Assembly (NCBI GenBank): GCA_027068415.1
Contig: JAMOTD010000006.1
Span: 1-64,000 of the forward strand
Length of the DNA stretch: 64,000 nt
Origin: Desulfurobacteriaceae bacterium
GTDB taxonomy: Bacteria > Aquificota > Aquificia > Desulfurobacteriales > Desulfurobacteriaceae
Direction: 5' to 3'
Part shown: positions 51,548 through 60,578 of the stretch, one piece after another
How the letters are laid out: every line of letters starts with the position of its first letter
Position numbering within the stretch: position 1 is the stretch's first letter
Position numbers and translations under genes: made by a program
Notes under the pieces: generated by a model
Told to the model about the DNA's origin: nothing
The model's input: only the letters and a program-made list of their open reading frames with translations
Databases searched by the model: none

Positions 51548-53625
51548 TGTCCCTTAACCACTCCGAGAATGTTTACCTTAACTCCCGGCTCAACCTCGGC
51601 GTAGGAAAGAACCGCAACGCTGGGAAGGTAGGGCTCCAAAATCCTCCTTAGGTGAGGCCTTACCGCCGGTGAGGTAAGAATTACAGGCTGAAGCTGATTT
51701 TTGATAAAGGGCTCTATTTGTTGACTCACGCTTCTAACGAGATTCTGAACGAAAACCGGCTCAAGTGGAGGGAGGTAGCCGCCGTTCTCCTTTATCTTCT
51801 TCAGTATAAACTCCTCGGTTTCGGGCTCAAGGGAGAGGGCGTAAAGGGTTCCGTCTTTGGCGTAGAGGTTCGTTATTAACCTTGAAAGTGCCTGACGGGC
51901 AAACTCGGTAAGGATGTCGGGGTCTTTAGTCCTCTCAATATTGTCTGCAACGGCCTCAATTATGCTCATAAGGTCTTTAACGGGAATTCCCTCCCTCAGA
52001 AGGTTCTGGAGAACCCTCGTTAAAATCCCGTAGGGAACCTGCTCCGGAACGATTTCTTTCACAATCGGGTACTTCTTTGAGAGGTTCTCAACGAGCTTCT
52101 TAACGTCGGCTCTGGTTAAAATCTCGTGGGCGTGTTTCTTTATAACCTCAGAAAGGTGAGTCACTATTACGGTAGGAACGTCAACAACCGTGTAGCCCAT
52201 CAGTTTCGCCCTATCCCTCTCCTCACCGCTGACCCAGTAGGCAGGAAGGCCGAAGGCGGGCTCGGTAGTCGGCTTACCCTTAAGTTTACCCTTTATCCCC
52301 CCTGTGTCTATTGCAAGCTCCTTGCCGGGCTCAACCTCTCCCCTTGCAACCTCAACGTCCCTCAAGAGTATCCTGTACTCGTTGGGCTTAAGCTCAAGGT
52401 TATCCCTCAGGTGAACGAGGGGAATTATTATTCCCAGCTCCTTGGCAAGCTGCTTCCTCAGGTTTTTAATCTTCCTTATAACCTCACCGTTCTGGCTCTC
52501 GTCAACGTACTGGATAAGGGAGTAGCCGATTTCAAGTGTTATGGGCTCGGGCTGAACGACGATATCCTCGGGCTTTTCCTCCTCCCTGCTCTCCTTTAAG
52601 AGCTCCTTTGCCCTCCTCTCGGCCTCCTCAATCTCCCTTGCCTTTTCAACTTTGTAAACCATGTAGGCAACAACTGCCATAAGGGCCGCGAGAATTCCAA
52701 ATGGGAGGGTGGGCATCCCGGGAACAAGGCCTATAACGGCAAGTGTAAGGGCGGCCATAAAGAGGGGTTTGTGGTACTGGGTAAGCTGTTTAAAGATTTC
52801 CCTTCCCAAGTCGGTCTCGGCGGCGGCTCTGGTAACCATCAAACCTGCGGCGGTTGAGGTTATCAGCGAGGGTATCTGAGAGACGAGGCCGTCCCCTACC
52901 GTTAAAAGGGTAAAGGTCTTTGCCGCCTGAGAGAAACTCATGTGGTGCTGGAAGACCCCTATCAGGAGGCCTCCGATTATGTTTATCAGGGTGATTATTA
53001 TTCCCGCTATTGCATCGCCCCTTATGAACTTTGAGGCACCGTCCATAGCACCGTAGAAGTCGGCCTCACGGGCTATTTCTTCCCTCCTTCTCCTTGCCTC
53101 CTCCTCGTCAATAAGGCCGGCGTTAAGGTCGGCGTCTATGCTCATCTGTTTACCGGGCATCGCGTCAAGGATAAACCTTGCAGCAACCTCCGAAATCCTC
53201 TCTGTTCCCTTTGTTATTACGATGTAGTTGATGATTACTAAAATGGCAAAGACGACAATTCCCACTATGTAGTTGCCGCCCACGACGAACTGGCCGAAGG
53301 CCCTTATAACGCTACCGGCGGCGTCGGGCCCCTCGTGGCCGTGGAGGAGAATCCTCCTGGTTGTTGCAACGTTAAGGGAGAGGCGGAAGAGGGTGGCAAG
53401 GAGGAGGAGTGAGGGAAATGAGGAGAGCTCCAGCGGGTACTTAACGTAAACGGTCGTCATCAAAATCAAAAGTGAGAAGGTAATACTCGCCGTAAGGAGA
53501 ATGTCAAGGAGGAAAGAGGGAATGGGTAAAATCATACTGGCCAAAATGGCCAGTATCAGAACGACGAAGACAACGTCGGAGTACTTATAGACCCTGTCGT
53601 AGTAAACGGTTAAACTCTCCCTCAT
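51544..53625 (-). CDS. flhA: Flagellar export gate protein FlhA
   Basis: 693 residues. About eight membrane helices in the first 320 residues, with the FHIPEP-region signature SLNVATTRRILLHGHEGPDAAGSVIRAFGQFVVGGNYIVGIVVFAILVIINYIVITKGTERISEVAARFILDAMPGKQMSIDADLNAG, then the large cytoplasmic domain that docks chaperone-substrate complexes. It overlaps both neighbours by four bases. Confidence 0.97.
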   Translation of the reverse strand: MRESLTVYYDRVYKYSDVVFVVLILAILASMILPIPSFLLDILLTASITFSLLILMTTVYVKYPLELSSFPSLLLLATLFRLSLNVATTRRILLHGHEGPDAAGSVIRAFGQFVVGGNYIVGIVVFAILVIINYIVITKGTERISEVAARFILDAMPGKQMSIDADLNAGLIDEEEARRRREEIAREADFYGAMDGASKFIRGDAIAGIIITLINIIGGLLIGVFQHHMSFSQAAKTFTLLTVGDGLVSQIPSLITSTAAGLMVTRAAAETDLGREIFKQLTQYHKPLFMAALTLAVIGLVPGMPTLPFGILAALMAVVAYMVYKVEKAREIEEAERRAKELLKESREEEKPEDIVVQPEPITLEIGYSLIQYVDESQNGEVIRKIKNLRKQLAKELGIIIPLVHLRDNLELKPNEYRILLRDVEVARGEVEPGKELAIDTGGIKGKLKGKPTTEPAFGLPAYWVSGEERDRAKLMGYTVVDVPTVIVTHLSEVIKKHAHEILTRADVKKLVENLSKKYPIVKEIVPEQVPYGILTRVLQNLLREGIPVKDLMSIIEAVADNIERTKDPDILTEFARQALSRLITNLYAKDGTLYALSLEPETEEFILKKIKENGGYLPPLEPVFVQNLVRSVSQQIEPFIKNQLQPVILTSPAVRPHLRRILEPYLPSVAVLSYAEVEPGVKVNILGVVKGQ

Positions 53626-53912
53626 TCTCCCCCGACGCTCCTGTAACGGCTGATGGCCTCCTCAACGAAGGTTGTTAGGTTTAAAGGGTCGCTCTCTGCA
53701 ATCTCCCTTGAGAGCTCCATAGTAAACATATCCCTGTAAACCCTCCCCTGAAACGAGGAGCCGAAGAGGGGGGAGCCCTCCGGCAGTGCCTCCTTTAAGA
53801 AGAGGTGAAAAAGGTAGGCTTCAAACTCCTTAACGGCCTCTTTAGAACTCTTAATCTGTGATAGAGCGTTTAAGTCCCAGTAAACCCCTCCGAGCTCAGC
53901 CTTACTTACCAA
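53622..53912 (-). CDS. flgJ: FlgJ-like rod-binding protein without a muramidase domain
   Basis: 96 residues. SSKEAVKEFEAYLFHLFLKEALPE, RVYRDMFTMELSREIAESDPLNL matches the rod-binding N-terminal domain of FlgJ. The peptidoglycan hydrolase domain of gammaproteobacterial FlgJ is absent, so another enzyme must open the wall for the rod. The start lies ten bases after flgI. Confidence 0.9.
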   Translation of the reverse strand: MVSKAELGGVYWDLNALSQIKSSKEAVKEFEAYLFHLFLKEALPEGSPLFGSSFQGRVYRDMFTMELSREIAESDPLNLTTFVEEAISRYRSVGGE

Positions 53913-53921
53913 AACTCCCTC

Positions 53922-55007
53922 CTACATAACTATTATCTTTGCGTGGAGCTTGCCTGCGGCCTTTATGGCCTGAAGAATTGCAATTAAATCCCCCGGTGAA
54001 ACTCCCAGCTCGTTAAGTGCCTTAACTAAATCCCTGAGGGACGGAGAATCTATTGCGAAAATCCTTCCGTTCTCTTCAACAACGGTGGTCTTAACCTCTT
54101 GAGTTTCAACCGTTCTACCCCCGGAAAGGGGAGGGGGCTGAGAGATAACAGGCTTTTTTACGACGGAGACGTAGATGTTTCCGTGGGAGACGTAAACGGG
54201 CGGGTCCATCTTAATGTCCCCGCTCATTATTACCGTTCCGGTCTTCTCGTAAATAACGATAGTCGGCTCGGGACTTGTCTTAACCTTCAGGCTTAGAACC
54301 TCTGAAATGAAGTCAACCCTGTTAACCCCGGGGGGGAACTGAACTTTTACGGTCGCAGAGTCAACAGCCTTTGCAATCCTTCCGAACTTACTATTAATAA
54401 CGTCTGCAATCTCAGAGGCAAGGGCAAAATCGGGATTGTTGAGAGTAAGGGTCAGCTCCCTAACCTGACTCAGCTCAAAGGGAAGGGCCCTCTCAACGAT
54501 TCCTCCGTTAGGGACTATTCCTGCCGTGGGAAAGTTCTTCTGGACTTTTCCTCCCTTGTTTGACTCGCTATAACCTCCGCCGGTTGAGACAGGCCCCTGG
54601 GCAAATGCGTAGATTTTACCGTCGGGGCCAAGGAGTGGAGTCCTTATGAGAACGCCGTTTGCAAGGCTTTTTGCGTCTCCTATTGATGCAACCTCAACGT
54701 CAAAGCTCATTCCCGGCTTTGCAAAGGGGGGAAGTTTTGCGGTAACCATCACGGCGGCAGCGTTCTTGGTCTTAACCGCTTTGGGGTCAACGTAAACCCC
54801 CATTTTTCTGAGCATGTTTGCAACGCTCTGGAGAGTAAAGACGCTGGTAGTTCCGTCTCCGGTTCCGTTCAGCCCCACCACTATACCGTAGCCGGTCAGG
54901 TAGTTGGGTCTTACACCCTCAACGTTTACGAGAGTCCCTATCTTAACCTCCGCCCCGAAAGACAGGGAGGTAAAGAGAAGAAAGAGAGCAACAAAAAGCC
55001 TCAGCAT
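53922..55007 (-). CDS. flgI: Flagellar P-ring protein FlgI
   Basis: 361 residues with a signal peptide (LFVALFLLFTSLSFG). VEGVRPNYLTGYGIVVGLNGTGDGT, AAAVMVTAKLPPFAKPGMSFDVEVASIGDAKSLANGVLIRTPLLGPDGKIYAFAQGPVSTGG and the C-terminus LVKALNELGVSPGDLIAILQAIKAAGKLHAKIIVM are canonical. Shows that the cell has a periplasm and outer membrane. Confidence 0.97.
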   Translation of the reverse strand: MLRLFVALFLLFTSLSFGAEVKIGTLVNVEGVRPNYLTGYGIVVGLNGTGDGTTSVFTLQSVANMLRKMGVYVDPKAVKTKNAAAVMVTAKLPPFAKPGMSFDVEVASIGDAKSLANGVLIRTPLLGPDGKIYAFAQGPVSTGGGYSESNKGGKVQKNFPTAGIVPNGGIVERALPFELSQVRELTLTLNNPDFALASEIADVINSKFGRIAKAVDSATVKVQFPPGVNRVDFISEVLSLKVKTSPEPTIVIYEKTGTVIMSGDIKMDPPVYVSHGNIYVSVVKKPVISQPPPLSGGRTVETQEVKTTVVEENGRIFAIDSPSLRDLVKALNELGVSPGDLIAILQAIKAAGKLHAKIIVM

Positions 55008-55015
55008 ATCCTCCC

Positions 55016-55705
55016 CTAAAAAGGCCAGATTTTTGAGAGAAACCTTGCAAGCCAGCCGGGCCTTGAGCTCTCGTTAAAATAGCCCTTACCGTTATACTCA
55101 ACGTACATGTCGGCAACCTTACTTGAGGGAACCGAGTTATCCGGCTCTATGTCAGAAGGCCTTACAATTCCGGAGATTTTAAGAACTTGATACTCGTCGT
55201 TTATCTTTATGACTTTCTTTCCCACAACGTAGAGGTCTCCGTTGGGATAGACTTTAACGACCCTCACGGTAATTGTGGCTATAAGTTTTGCATTCCTTGA
55301 AGTTGCTCCCTTTCCGGAAAAGGAGCTTGAAGGAGAAGTTGAAAAACCAATTAGTGGGTCTTTGCTTTTACCGGGGAATTTTTTACCGAAAAGAACCGGC
55401 TTATTAACGTTTATGTCGTAGGAGCTCTTCTTCTGAGCAGTGTTCTTTGCAGAGCCACTACCGGAGATGTTCTCGTAGACCTTAATAGTAATAACATCAC
55501 CTACGTTTCTGGCTTTAGGGTCTGAAAAGAGGTTCTCATATCCGGAAAAGAGAGAGCCGGGGGAGGGTTTGGGAGCCTCATACTCCGGAGGAGGAGCTTC
55601 AGGAAAGGCAACAACCTCCTCCTTCTTATGAACACAGGATGTTAGTGAACAGAGAACCACTATTCCGATAAAAAGGTAACCGAACCGTCCTTTTCTACTC
55701 TGCAT
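55016..55705 (-). CDS. flgH: Flagellar L-ring lipoprotein FlgH
   Basis: 229 residues. Lipoprotein signal with lipobox LTSC (near 26-29). GSLFSGYENLFSDPKARNVGDVITIKVYENISGSGSAKN, LIATITVRVVKVYPNGDLYVVGKKVIKINDEYQVLKISGIVRPSDIEPDN and the final GWLARFLSKIWPF are FlgH segments. It forms the outer-membrane bushing. Overlaps flgA by about 46 bases. Confidence 0.97.
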   Translation of the reverse strand: MQSRKGRFGYLFIGIVVLCSLTSCVHKKEEVVAFPEAPPPEYEAPKPSPGSLFSGYENLFSDPKARNVGDVITIKVYENISGSGSAKNTAQKKSSYDINVNKPVLFGKKFPGKSKDPLIGFSTSPSSSFSGKGATSRNAKLIATITVRVVKVYPNGDLYVVGKKVIKINDEYQVLKISGIVRPSDIEPDNSVPSSKVADMYVEYNGKGYFNESSRPGWLARFLSKIWPF

Positions 55706-56640
55706 CTTAATATTTTCCCGGTAGAGAGGTTTTTAACTTTTATTATATTCCCCGCAGCCCCGTTTTCTAACGCAACTCCAAGAAGCTCTATGTGAACTGC
55801 GCCGCTGTCGTAAACAACCTTAACGGGCATCCCCCTTTTAACTATGAAGTTGGGCCTTAAATACCGCTCCTTTATGGGCTCTCCGGCGAGCAAATCCCTT
55901 ACGGCAACCTTACCAACAACCTCCTTTAGCTCGGAGGGAGCTCCCCGGGCTTTAAGGGAGGGGAGCTCCCTGATTTCAACCATCTCCGGCCTTATTAAAG
56001 TTCCCCTCGGAATGGGAACTTTCGCAACCGCAACCTTAACCTTTCTGTCTATTCTTGCCGTAATCCAGAGCTTCTTCAGGAGCTTTCCGTCGCTGTAAAC
56101 CTTATAGACAAACCTTGCGTAGCCCCTTCCCATTGAGTCAAGGGAGACCTCGTCTTTAAACTTACCTACCGGAAGCCTCAGGGTCGGTGAGGGAAGGGAA
56201 ATCAGGATAACGTCGGGGTAGTTCCTCTTTAAGAACTCCCCCACCAGCTCCCTTATCCTTTCGCCCCCCGCAACGGTACAGCTCCTCTCAACCTTAACGA
56301 AGGGAGCTCCCTTAACTCTAATTTCCTTAAAGGAAACCTTATTTTCCCTCAGGTAAGAGGCAATTTTACCGGCAATCTCCCTCTTTGAGAGGGTTTTGCT
56401 CCTGCAGGGCTGAGGGCTCTCGGAGACGACAATCCTCTTTAAAACCTCAACCTCTACCGGACTTCCCTCTATCTTTGCAACGTCGGAAAGGTAAACCCTC
56501 TCTCCCTCCACTTTCCCGCTACTCTTAACAAAGACCTCGGCGGCCTGAGAGGCCGCCGAGAAAAGGAAGAAAAGGAGAGTCAAGGTGAGGGGGTTAAGTT
56601 TTAAGGCTTGCAACGGTTCTGAGCATCTCATCCGCGGCAA
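55660..56640 (-). CDS. flgA: P-ring assembly chaperone FlgA
   Basis: Up to 326 residues. A signal peptide (LTLLFFLFSAASQA) is followed by SAF-domain segments VAVAKVPIPRGTLIRPEMVEIRELP and VRDLLAGEPIKERYLRPNFIVKRGMPVKVVYDSGAVHIELLGVALENGAAGNIIKVKNLSTGKILRCRV. The start is uncertain: the open frame begins with TTG at 56640, but ATG four codons later or TTG at 56613 would put the signal peptide nearer the N-terminus. All of these lie inside flgG. Confidence 0.9.
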   Translation of the reverse strand: MPRMRCSEPLQALKLNPLTLTLLFFLFSAASQAAEVFVKSSGKVEGERVYLSDVAKIEGSPVEVEVLKRIVVSESPQPCRSKTLSKREIAGKIASYLRENKVSFKEIRVKGAPFVKVERSCTVAGGERIRELVGEFLKRNYPDVILISLPSPTLRLPVGKFKDEVSLDSMGRGYARFVYKVYSDGKLLKKLWITARIDRKVKVAVAKVPIPRGTLIRPEMVEIRELPSLKARGAPSELKEVVGKVAVRDLLAGEPIKERYLRPNFIVKRGMPVKVVYDSGAVHIELLGVALENGAAGNIIKVKNLSTGKILRCRVEKDGSVTFLSE

Positions 56641-57394
56641 TTATTCCCTTAGAGTTAATCTCGTAAGCCCTCTGGGCAACGATAAGGTTTACCATCTCCT
56701 CAACTATGTTAACGTTTGAGGCCTCTAAAAAACCCTGAGTCAGCTTTCCGAAGCCGTCGGTGTTGGGGTCTCCCTCAATCGGCTCGCCGGAGGCGTCGGT
56801 CTTAACCAAGAGGTTGCCCCCTATTGACTTGAGGCCGGCAGGGTTCATGAAGACGTAGAGTTTAATGGTTCCGGCCTCCTCAGTAACCTGCTCCCCTCCA
56901 TTGTTCCTAACAACGTAAACCTTACCGTTTGGGGAGATTGAGATGTTTACGACGGTCTCGGGGGCGGAAACCTGAATGTTAGGGGAGAGCTTGTAGCCCT
57001 CGGGGGTGACTATGTACCCCTCGTCGTCAAGCTGGAAGTTCCCGGCTCTCGTGTAGGCCTCACCGCCGCCGGGGAGCTCTATCTTGAAGAAGCCCCTTCC
57101 CTGAATTGCAACGTCAAGGGGCTTGTCGGTCTTAATGAGGCTCCCCTGAGTAAATATCTTGCTCACGTCCGAGAGCTTGACTCCGAGGCCGATTTGAATT
57201 CCCGAAGGAACCCTGTTCTCCTCAGAGCTCATAACCCCCGGGTCTCTGATGTCCTGATAAATCAAATCCTCAAAGTTTGCCCTTGAGCGCTTATACCCCA
57301 CCGTATTTACGTTTGCTATGTTGTGGGAGATAACGTCAAGGTTTGTCTGCTGCGCCTCCATTCCCGTTGCTGAAGTCCAAAGAGCTCTGAGCAT
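56594..57394 (-). CDS. flgG: Distal rod protein FlgG
   Basis: 266 residues. LRALWTSATGMEAQQTNLDVISHNIANVNTVGYKRSRANFEDLIYQ, LDVAIQGRGFFKIELPGGGEAYTRAGNFQLDDEGYIV and NVNIVEEMVNLIVAQRAYEINSKGIIAADEML are canonical for FlgG, including the FEDLIYQ stretch that marks the distal rod. Confidence 0.97.
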   Translation of the reverse strand: MLRALWTSATGMEAQQTNLDVISHNIANVNTVGYKRSRANFEDLIYQDIRDPGVMSSEENRVPSGIQIGLGVKLSDVSKIFTQGSLIKTDKPLDVAIQGRGFFKIELPGGGEAYTRAGNFQLDDEGYIVTPEGYKLSPNIQVSAPETVVNISISPNGKVYVVRNNGGEQVTEEAGTIKLYVFMNPAGLKSIGGNLLVKTDASGEPIEGDPNTDGFGKLTQGFLEASNVNIVEEMVNLIVAQRAYEINSKGIIAADEMLRTVASLKT

Positions 57395-57407
57395 ATCTCA
57401 ACCCTCC

Positions 57408-58124
57408 CTATACCTTTCCGACTTCATTGCTCTTTAAGTTCATATTCCCAAGGCCCCTGATTACGTTCCCGTAGATTTCAAACCTCCTTTGGGCCTCTAT
57501 CAGGTTAACCATCTCCTTAACCAAGTTGACGTTTGAGCCCTCAAGGTAGCCCTGAAGGACTCTCGCGTTGGTCGGCTGAGGAGTGCCGAGACCCCGATAG
57601 TAGGAGTCTCCCACCGGCTTAACAGAGTCAAAGTCAACGATTTTCAGAATTCCCACCTGAGTATTGCCCTCATAGACGACGCCGTCTTCGGTTATCGTTA
57701 CCTTCCCGCTCCCCTGAAGGACGATTTCGCCTCCGGAGATGTCAAGGACGGGGTTTCCCTTGGAGTCGACGAGCCTCCCGAGGGCGTCAACGAAGAAATG
57801 GCCGTTTCTGGTGTAGAGCTCCCCCCCTTTAGTCTTAACCGCAAAGAAACCCCTACCCTGAAGGGCAAGGTCAAGGGGAGCTCCCGTCTTCTTGAGGGGC
57901 CCCTGAGAGAGGATGACGTGGGTTGCCTTAAACCGGGGAAAGATTAATAGGTTGTAGGCATCTGCGCCGTTGTCGGGAATGTGCTGGGACATCTCCTCCT
58001 CAAGGAGCTTCTTAAAGCCCGGAGTGTTCGCGTTAGCGACGTTGTTGGTTACAGTCTCAAGCTGCTCAGAGGCCCTCTCTCCTCCGGCCGCCAAGACGTA
58101 AAGGGACTGAACCGTTAAAGCCAT
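57408..58124 (-). CDS. flgF: Rod protein FlgF
   Basis: 238 residues. Same family as FlgG, but without the distal-rod stretch: LETVTNNVANANTPGFKKLLEEEM, LDLALQGRGFFAVKTKGGELYTRNGHFFVDALGRLV, and GSNVNLVKEMVNLIEAQRRFEIYGNVIRGL. It lies directly before flgG, the usual order. Confidence 0.95.
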   Translation of the reverse strand: MALTVQSLYVLAAGGERASEQLETVTNNVANANTPGFKKLLEEEMSQHIPDNGADAYNLLIFPRFKATHVILSQGPLKKTGAPLDLALQGRGFFAVKTKGGELYTRNGHFFVDALGRLVDSKGNPVLDISGGEIVLQGSGKVTITEDGVVYEGNTQVGILKIVDFDSVKPVGDSYYRGLGTPQPTNARVLQGYLEGSNVNLVKEMVNLIEAQRRFEIYGNVIRGLGNMNLKSNEVGKV

Positions 58125-58126
58125 GG

Positions 58127-58561
58127 CTACTCCTCAATAAGTTTAAGCCTCTCCTCCGGAGTGATTATCTGAACTATCTCAACCCCGTAGCTATCCTTAA
58201 CGACGTAGAGCTTCCCCTTTGCTACCAGCTTTCCGTTTATCTTTATGTCAACGGGCTCGTCAACGAACCTGTCAAGCTCAACAACGCTGTTTGTGTGGAG
58301 GTTCAAAATCTCCTCCAAGGGGAGCCTCGTTGAGCCCACCTCAACTGTTATTTCAAGGGGGATGTCTTTAAGGAGCTCCATCTTCCCGTCACACCTCTCT
58401 TCCCCCTCTTTGACCTCTGATTCACTGTTCAATTCTGGGGAAGAAGAAGCGCTCCCCTCCTGCCGGGCGGCCATAATATCCTCGGAGCTCTCCCCTTCCT
58501 GCTCCCGAGCACCGCCCTCTGCCTCTTTAGTCTCCTGCTGAGCCTTGAGGACCTCCTCCAT
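58127..58561 (-). CDS. fliN: FliN-like C-ring protein with acidic N-terminal extension
   Basis: 144 residues. About 60 N-terminal residues are Glu/Ser-rich and of low complexity (EGESSEDIMAARQEGSASSS); the rest is a SpoA domain (LLKDIPLEITVEVGSTRLPLEEILNLHTNSVVELDRFVDEPVDIKINGKLVAKGKLYVVKDSYGVEIV). It follows fliM with a 35-base overlap, so it is the FliN copy tied to FliM. A second copy is at 37696. Confidence 0.92.
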   Translation of the reverse strand: MEEVLKAQQETKEAEGGAREQEGESSEDIMAARQEGSASSSPELNSESEVKEGEERCDGKMELLKDIPLEITVEVGSTRLPLEEILNLHTNSVVELDRFVDEPVDIKINGKLVAKGKLYVVKDSYGVEIVQIITPEERLKLIEE

Positions 58562-59507
58562 CTCCGTTAACCTCTCCGTAGATTAAAGCGGCAAACCTAT
58601 TCTTAACTTTACCAAGTTTTGCAGTAAACTTGGGGCTCTCCTCAACGTAAAGCTTCAATGGAGCATCCTTGGGGACATCAAGGGGGAGTTTATCCCCTAC
58701 CTTCCACTCAAGGACGTCTCTCAACTTATACCTCTTCCTTGCAAGCTCCAGAGACAACCTTAATTTAGTTTTAAGAACTTTTTTCCTTAAGTACTCATCC
58801 CAGACCGGGTCTTTCTCAGCAAAGAGGGCTTCGGAGAAGATGATTTCTTTCATGGGCATAAACATTCCGTGGGGGAAGCAGAAGAAGAAGGGGGCCTCGT
58901 AGCCGTCAACGTCCATACTGCACTCAACTACTATAACCTTTTCACTCCCCGAAACTATCCTTGCAAGGGCGGGGTTAAGCTCTATCCCTTTAAGCTTAAC
59001 TTCAACCGGGTAAACGTCCTTCCAGACCTGTTGAAAAGTTTCAAGGGCAACCTTTACAATATCTTCAATTATTCTCATTTCAAGCTTGGTAAACTCCCGC
59101 CCCTCAATCTTGAAGGGCTTTGCAGGGCCGCCGAACATTACGCTTATAACCACGAAAACGAGCCTTGAATCAAGAACAAAGAGGAAGTTCTCTTTAAAGG
59201 GTTTTATGGAAACTATACTGTAGCTTGCAGGCATAGGAATTTTCGTAATAAAGCTGTTAAAGCGGGTTATGTAAACGCTCTCCTTTGAAATCATCGCAAC
59301 CTGAGGGACGAGGCGCCTTATAGCTTCACGGTAAATCTTGACCCACCGTTCAAAGAGGAGCTCAAGGCCGGGAACCCCCCCCTTTTTTATGTGCTCAACT
59401 TGGGAAAAGTCAAAAGGAACGACTTCCGGCTTCTTCTCTTCCTCCGTCGTCTCCCCGCCCCCTAAAAGGGCATCTATCTCTTCCTGGGAGAGGAACTCGT
59501 CAGACAC
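58527..59507 (-). CDS. fliM: Flagellar motor switch protein FliM
   Basis: 326 residues. The N-terminal peptide MSDEFLSQEEIDALLGG is the CheY-P binding site of FliM. The middle CheC-like domain follows (VPGLELLFERWVKIYREAIRRLV, LFVLDSRLVFVVISVMFGG), then a C-terminal SpoA domain that pairs with FliN. Presence of the CheY-binding peptide implies a chemotaxis system elsewhere. Confidence 0.96.
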   Translation of the reverse strand: MSDEFLSQEEIDALLGGGETTEEEKKPEVVPFDFSQVEHIKKGGVPGLELLFERWVKIYREAIRRLVPQVAMISKESVYITRFNSFITKIPMPASYSIVSIKPFKENFLFVLDSRLVFVVISVMFGGPAKPFKIEGREFTKLEMRIIEDIVKVALETFQQVWKDVYPVEVKLKGIELNPALARIVSGSEKVIVVECSMDVDGYEAPFFFCFPHGMFMPMKEIIFSEALFAEKDPVWDEYLRKKVLKTKLRLSLELARKRYKLRDVLEWKVGDKLPLDVPKDAPLKLYVEESPKFTAKLGKVKNRFAALIYGEVNGDGGGPQGSAGD

Positions 59508-59525
59508 AGGCTACTTCCTCCAGGG

Positions 59526-60563
59526 TTAAACGAGCTCTTCTGCCCCACCGAGCTCTATTTTTCCTTCTTCTGCCAGCTTCTTTATTATAGCAATGAGCTT
59601 TTTCCTCGCCCTCTCTACGTCGGACTTCTTAACGGGACCAAGCGCCTCAAGGTCTTCAAGGAACATCTGGGCGGCACGCTTGGACATGTTTGACAGGAAC
59701 TTGTCAAGGATTTCCTGAGGAGCTCCCTTAAGGGCCAGCATGAGGTCGTTCTTGTCAACGGCTTTGAGGATTTCAATGATTGCCCTACTATCAAGCTTAA
59801 CGATGTCCTCAAACTTGAACATCCTCTCCTCAATAGCCTCTGCAAGGGAAGGGTTCTCCTTCCTGATTTCCTCAAGGAGCTCGGTTGCAATTTCTTTAGG
59901 CAGGTTGTTAACGATTTCAGCAGCAATGTCAATTCCGCTTAAGGTCTGCTCTTTACCGGCCCCGACGTTTGCAAGCTCCTCCTCAAGGGCTTCGGTCACT
60001 ATCCTGAGGGTCTTCATTGAAATCTTCTCAAGCTGGGCAAGGCGCTTTATCACCTCCTCCTGAACGTTCGTAGCACCCAGCCTCTTTGGGAGGTACTGGA
60101 TTACCTCGGCAGCCTTCATAGGGGGAAGCTGGGAGAGGATTATGGCGATTATCTGGGGGTGCTCCTTCTCAATCAGCTTTGCAATGAACTTGGGGTCCAT
60201 CTTCTGAAGCTCTTCAAAAACGACCTTGCCGCTCTCTGAGAGCATTGACTCCTCAAAGAGCTCCTGGAGTTTGTCGGGGGGAAGGGCCTTTTCAAGGAGG
60301 CGGCGGAGCTCTTCAGGGGCCGTCCTTAAAGGAGCAATTTCTGAGAGCTCGTCGTAGGCCTCCTTTAAGACGAGCTTAACCATGTCCCTCTTAATAGTTC
60401 CGAAGGTTAAAACGGTCTTAGCAAGTTTAGTGAGCTCGTGCTCCTTTAACTTCTTTATAACGTTTACGGCAACCTCCTCGGGCAGGGCGAGAATTAAAAC
60501 TGCCGCCTTCTGGGCGCCGGTTATTCGCTCTGTCCTGTGCTTTTCTTCCCCCCTTTCTGCCAT
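59526..60563 (-). CDS. fliG: Flagellar motor switch protein FliG
   Basis: 345 residues. FliG N-, middle and C-domains: ITGAQKAAVLILALPEEVAVNVIKKL, EHPQIIAIILSQLPPMKAAEVIQYLP with the EHPQ motif, and FEDIVKLDSRAIIEILKAVDKNDLMLALKGAPQEILDKFLSNMSKRAAQMFLEDLEALGPVKKSDVERA carrying the torque helix. It starts the minus-strand flagellar series and is away from fliF, its usual neighbour. Confidence 0.97.
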   Translation of the reverse strand: MAERGEEKHRTERITGAQKAAVLILALPEEVAVNVIKKLKEHELTKLAKTVLTFGTIKRDMVKLVLKEAYDELSEIAPLRTAPEELRRLLEKALPPDKLQELFEESMLSESGKVVFEELQKMDPKFIAKLIEKEHPQIIAIILSQLPPMKAAEVIQYLPKRLGATNVQEEVIKRLAQLEKISMKTLRIVTEALEEELANVGAGKEQTLSGIDIAAEIVNNLPKEIATELLEEIRKENPSLAEAIEERMFKFEDIVKLDSRAIIEILKAVDKNDLMLALKGAPQEILDKFLSNMSKRAAQMFLEDLEALGPVKKSDVERARKKLIAIIKKLAEEGKIELGGAEELV

Positions 60564-60578
60564 AAAATCACCGCCTCT

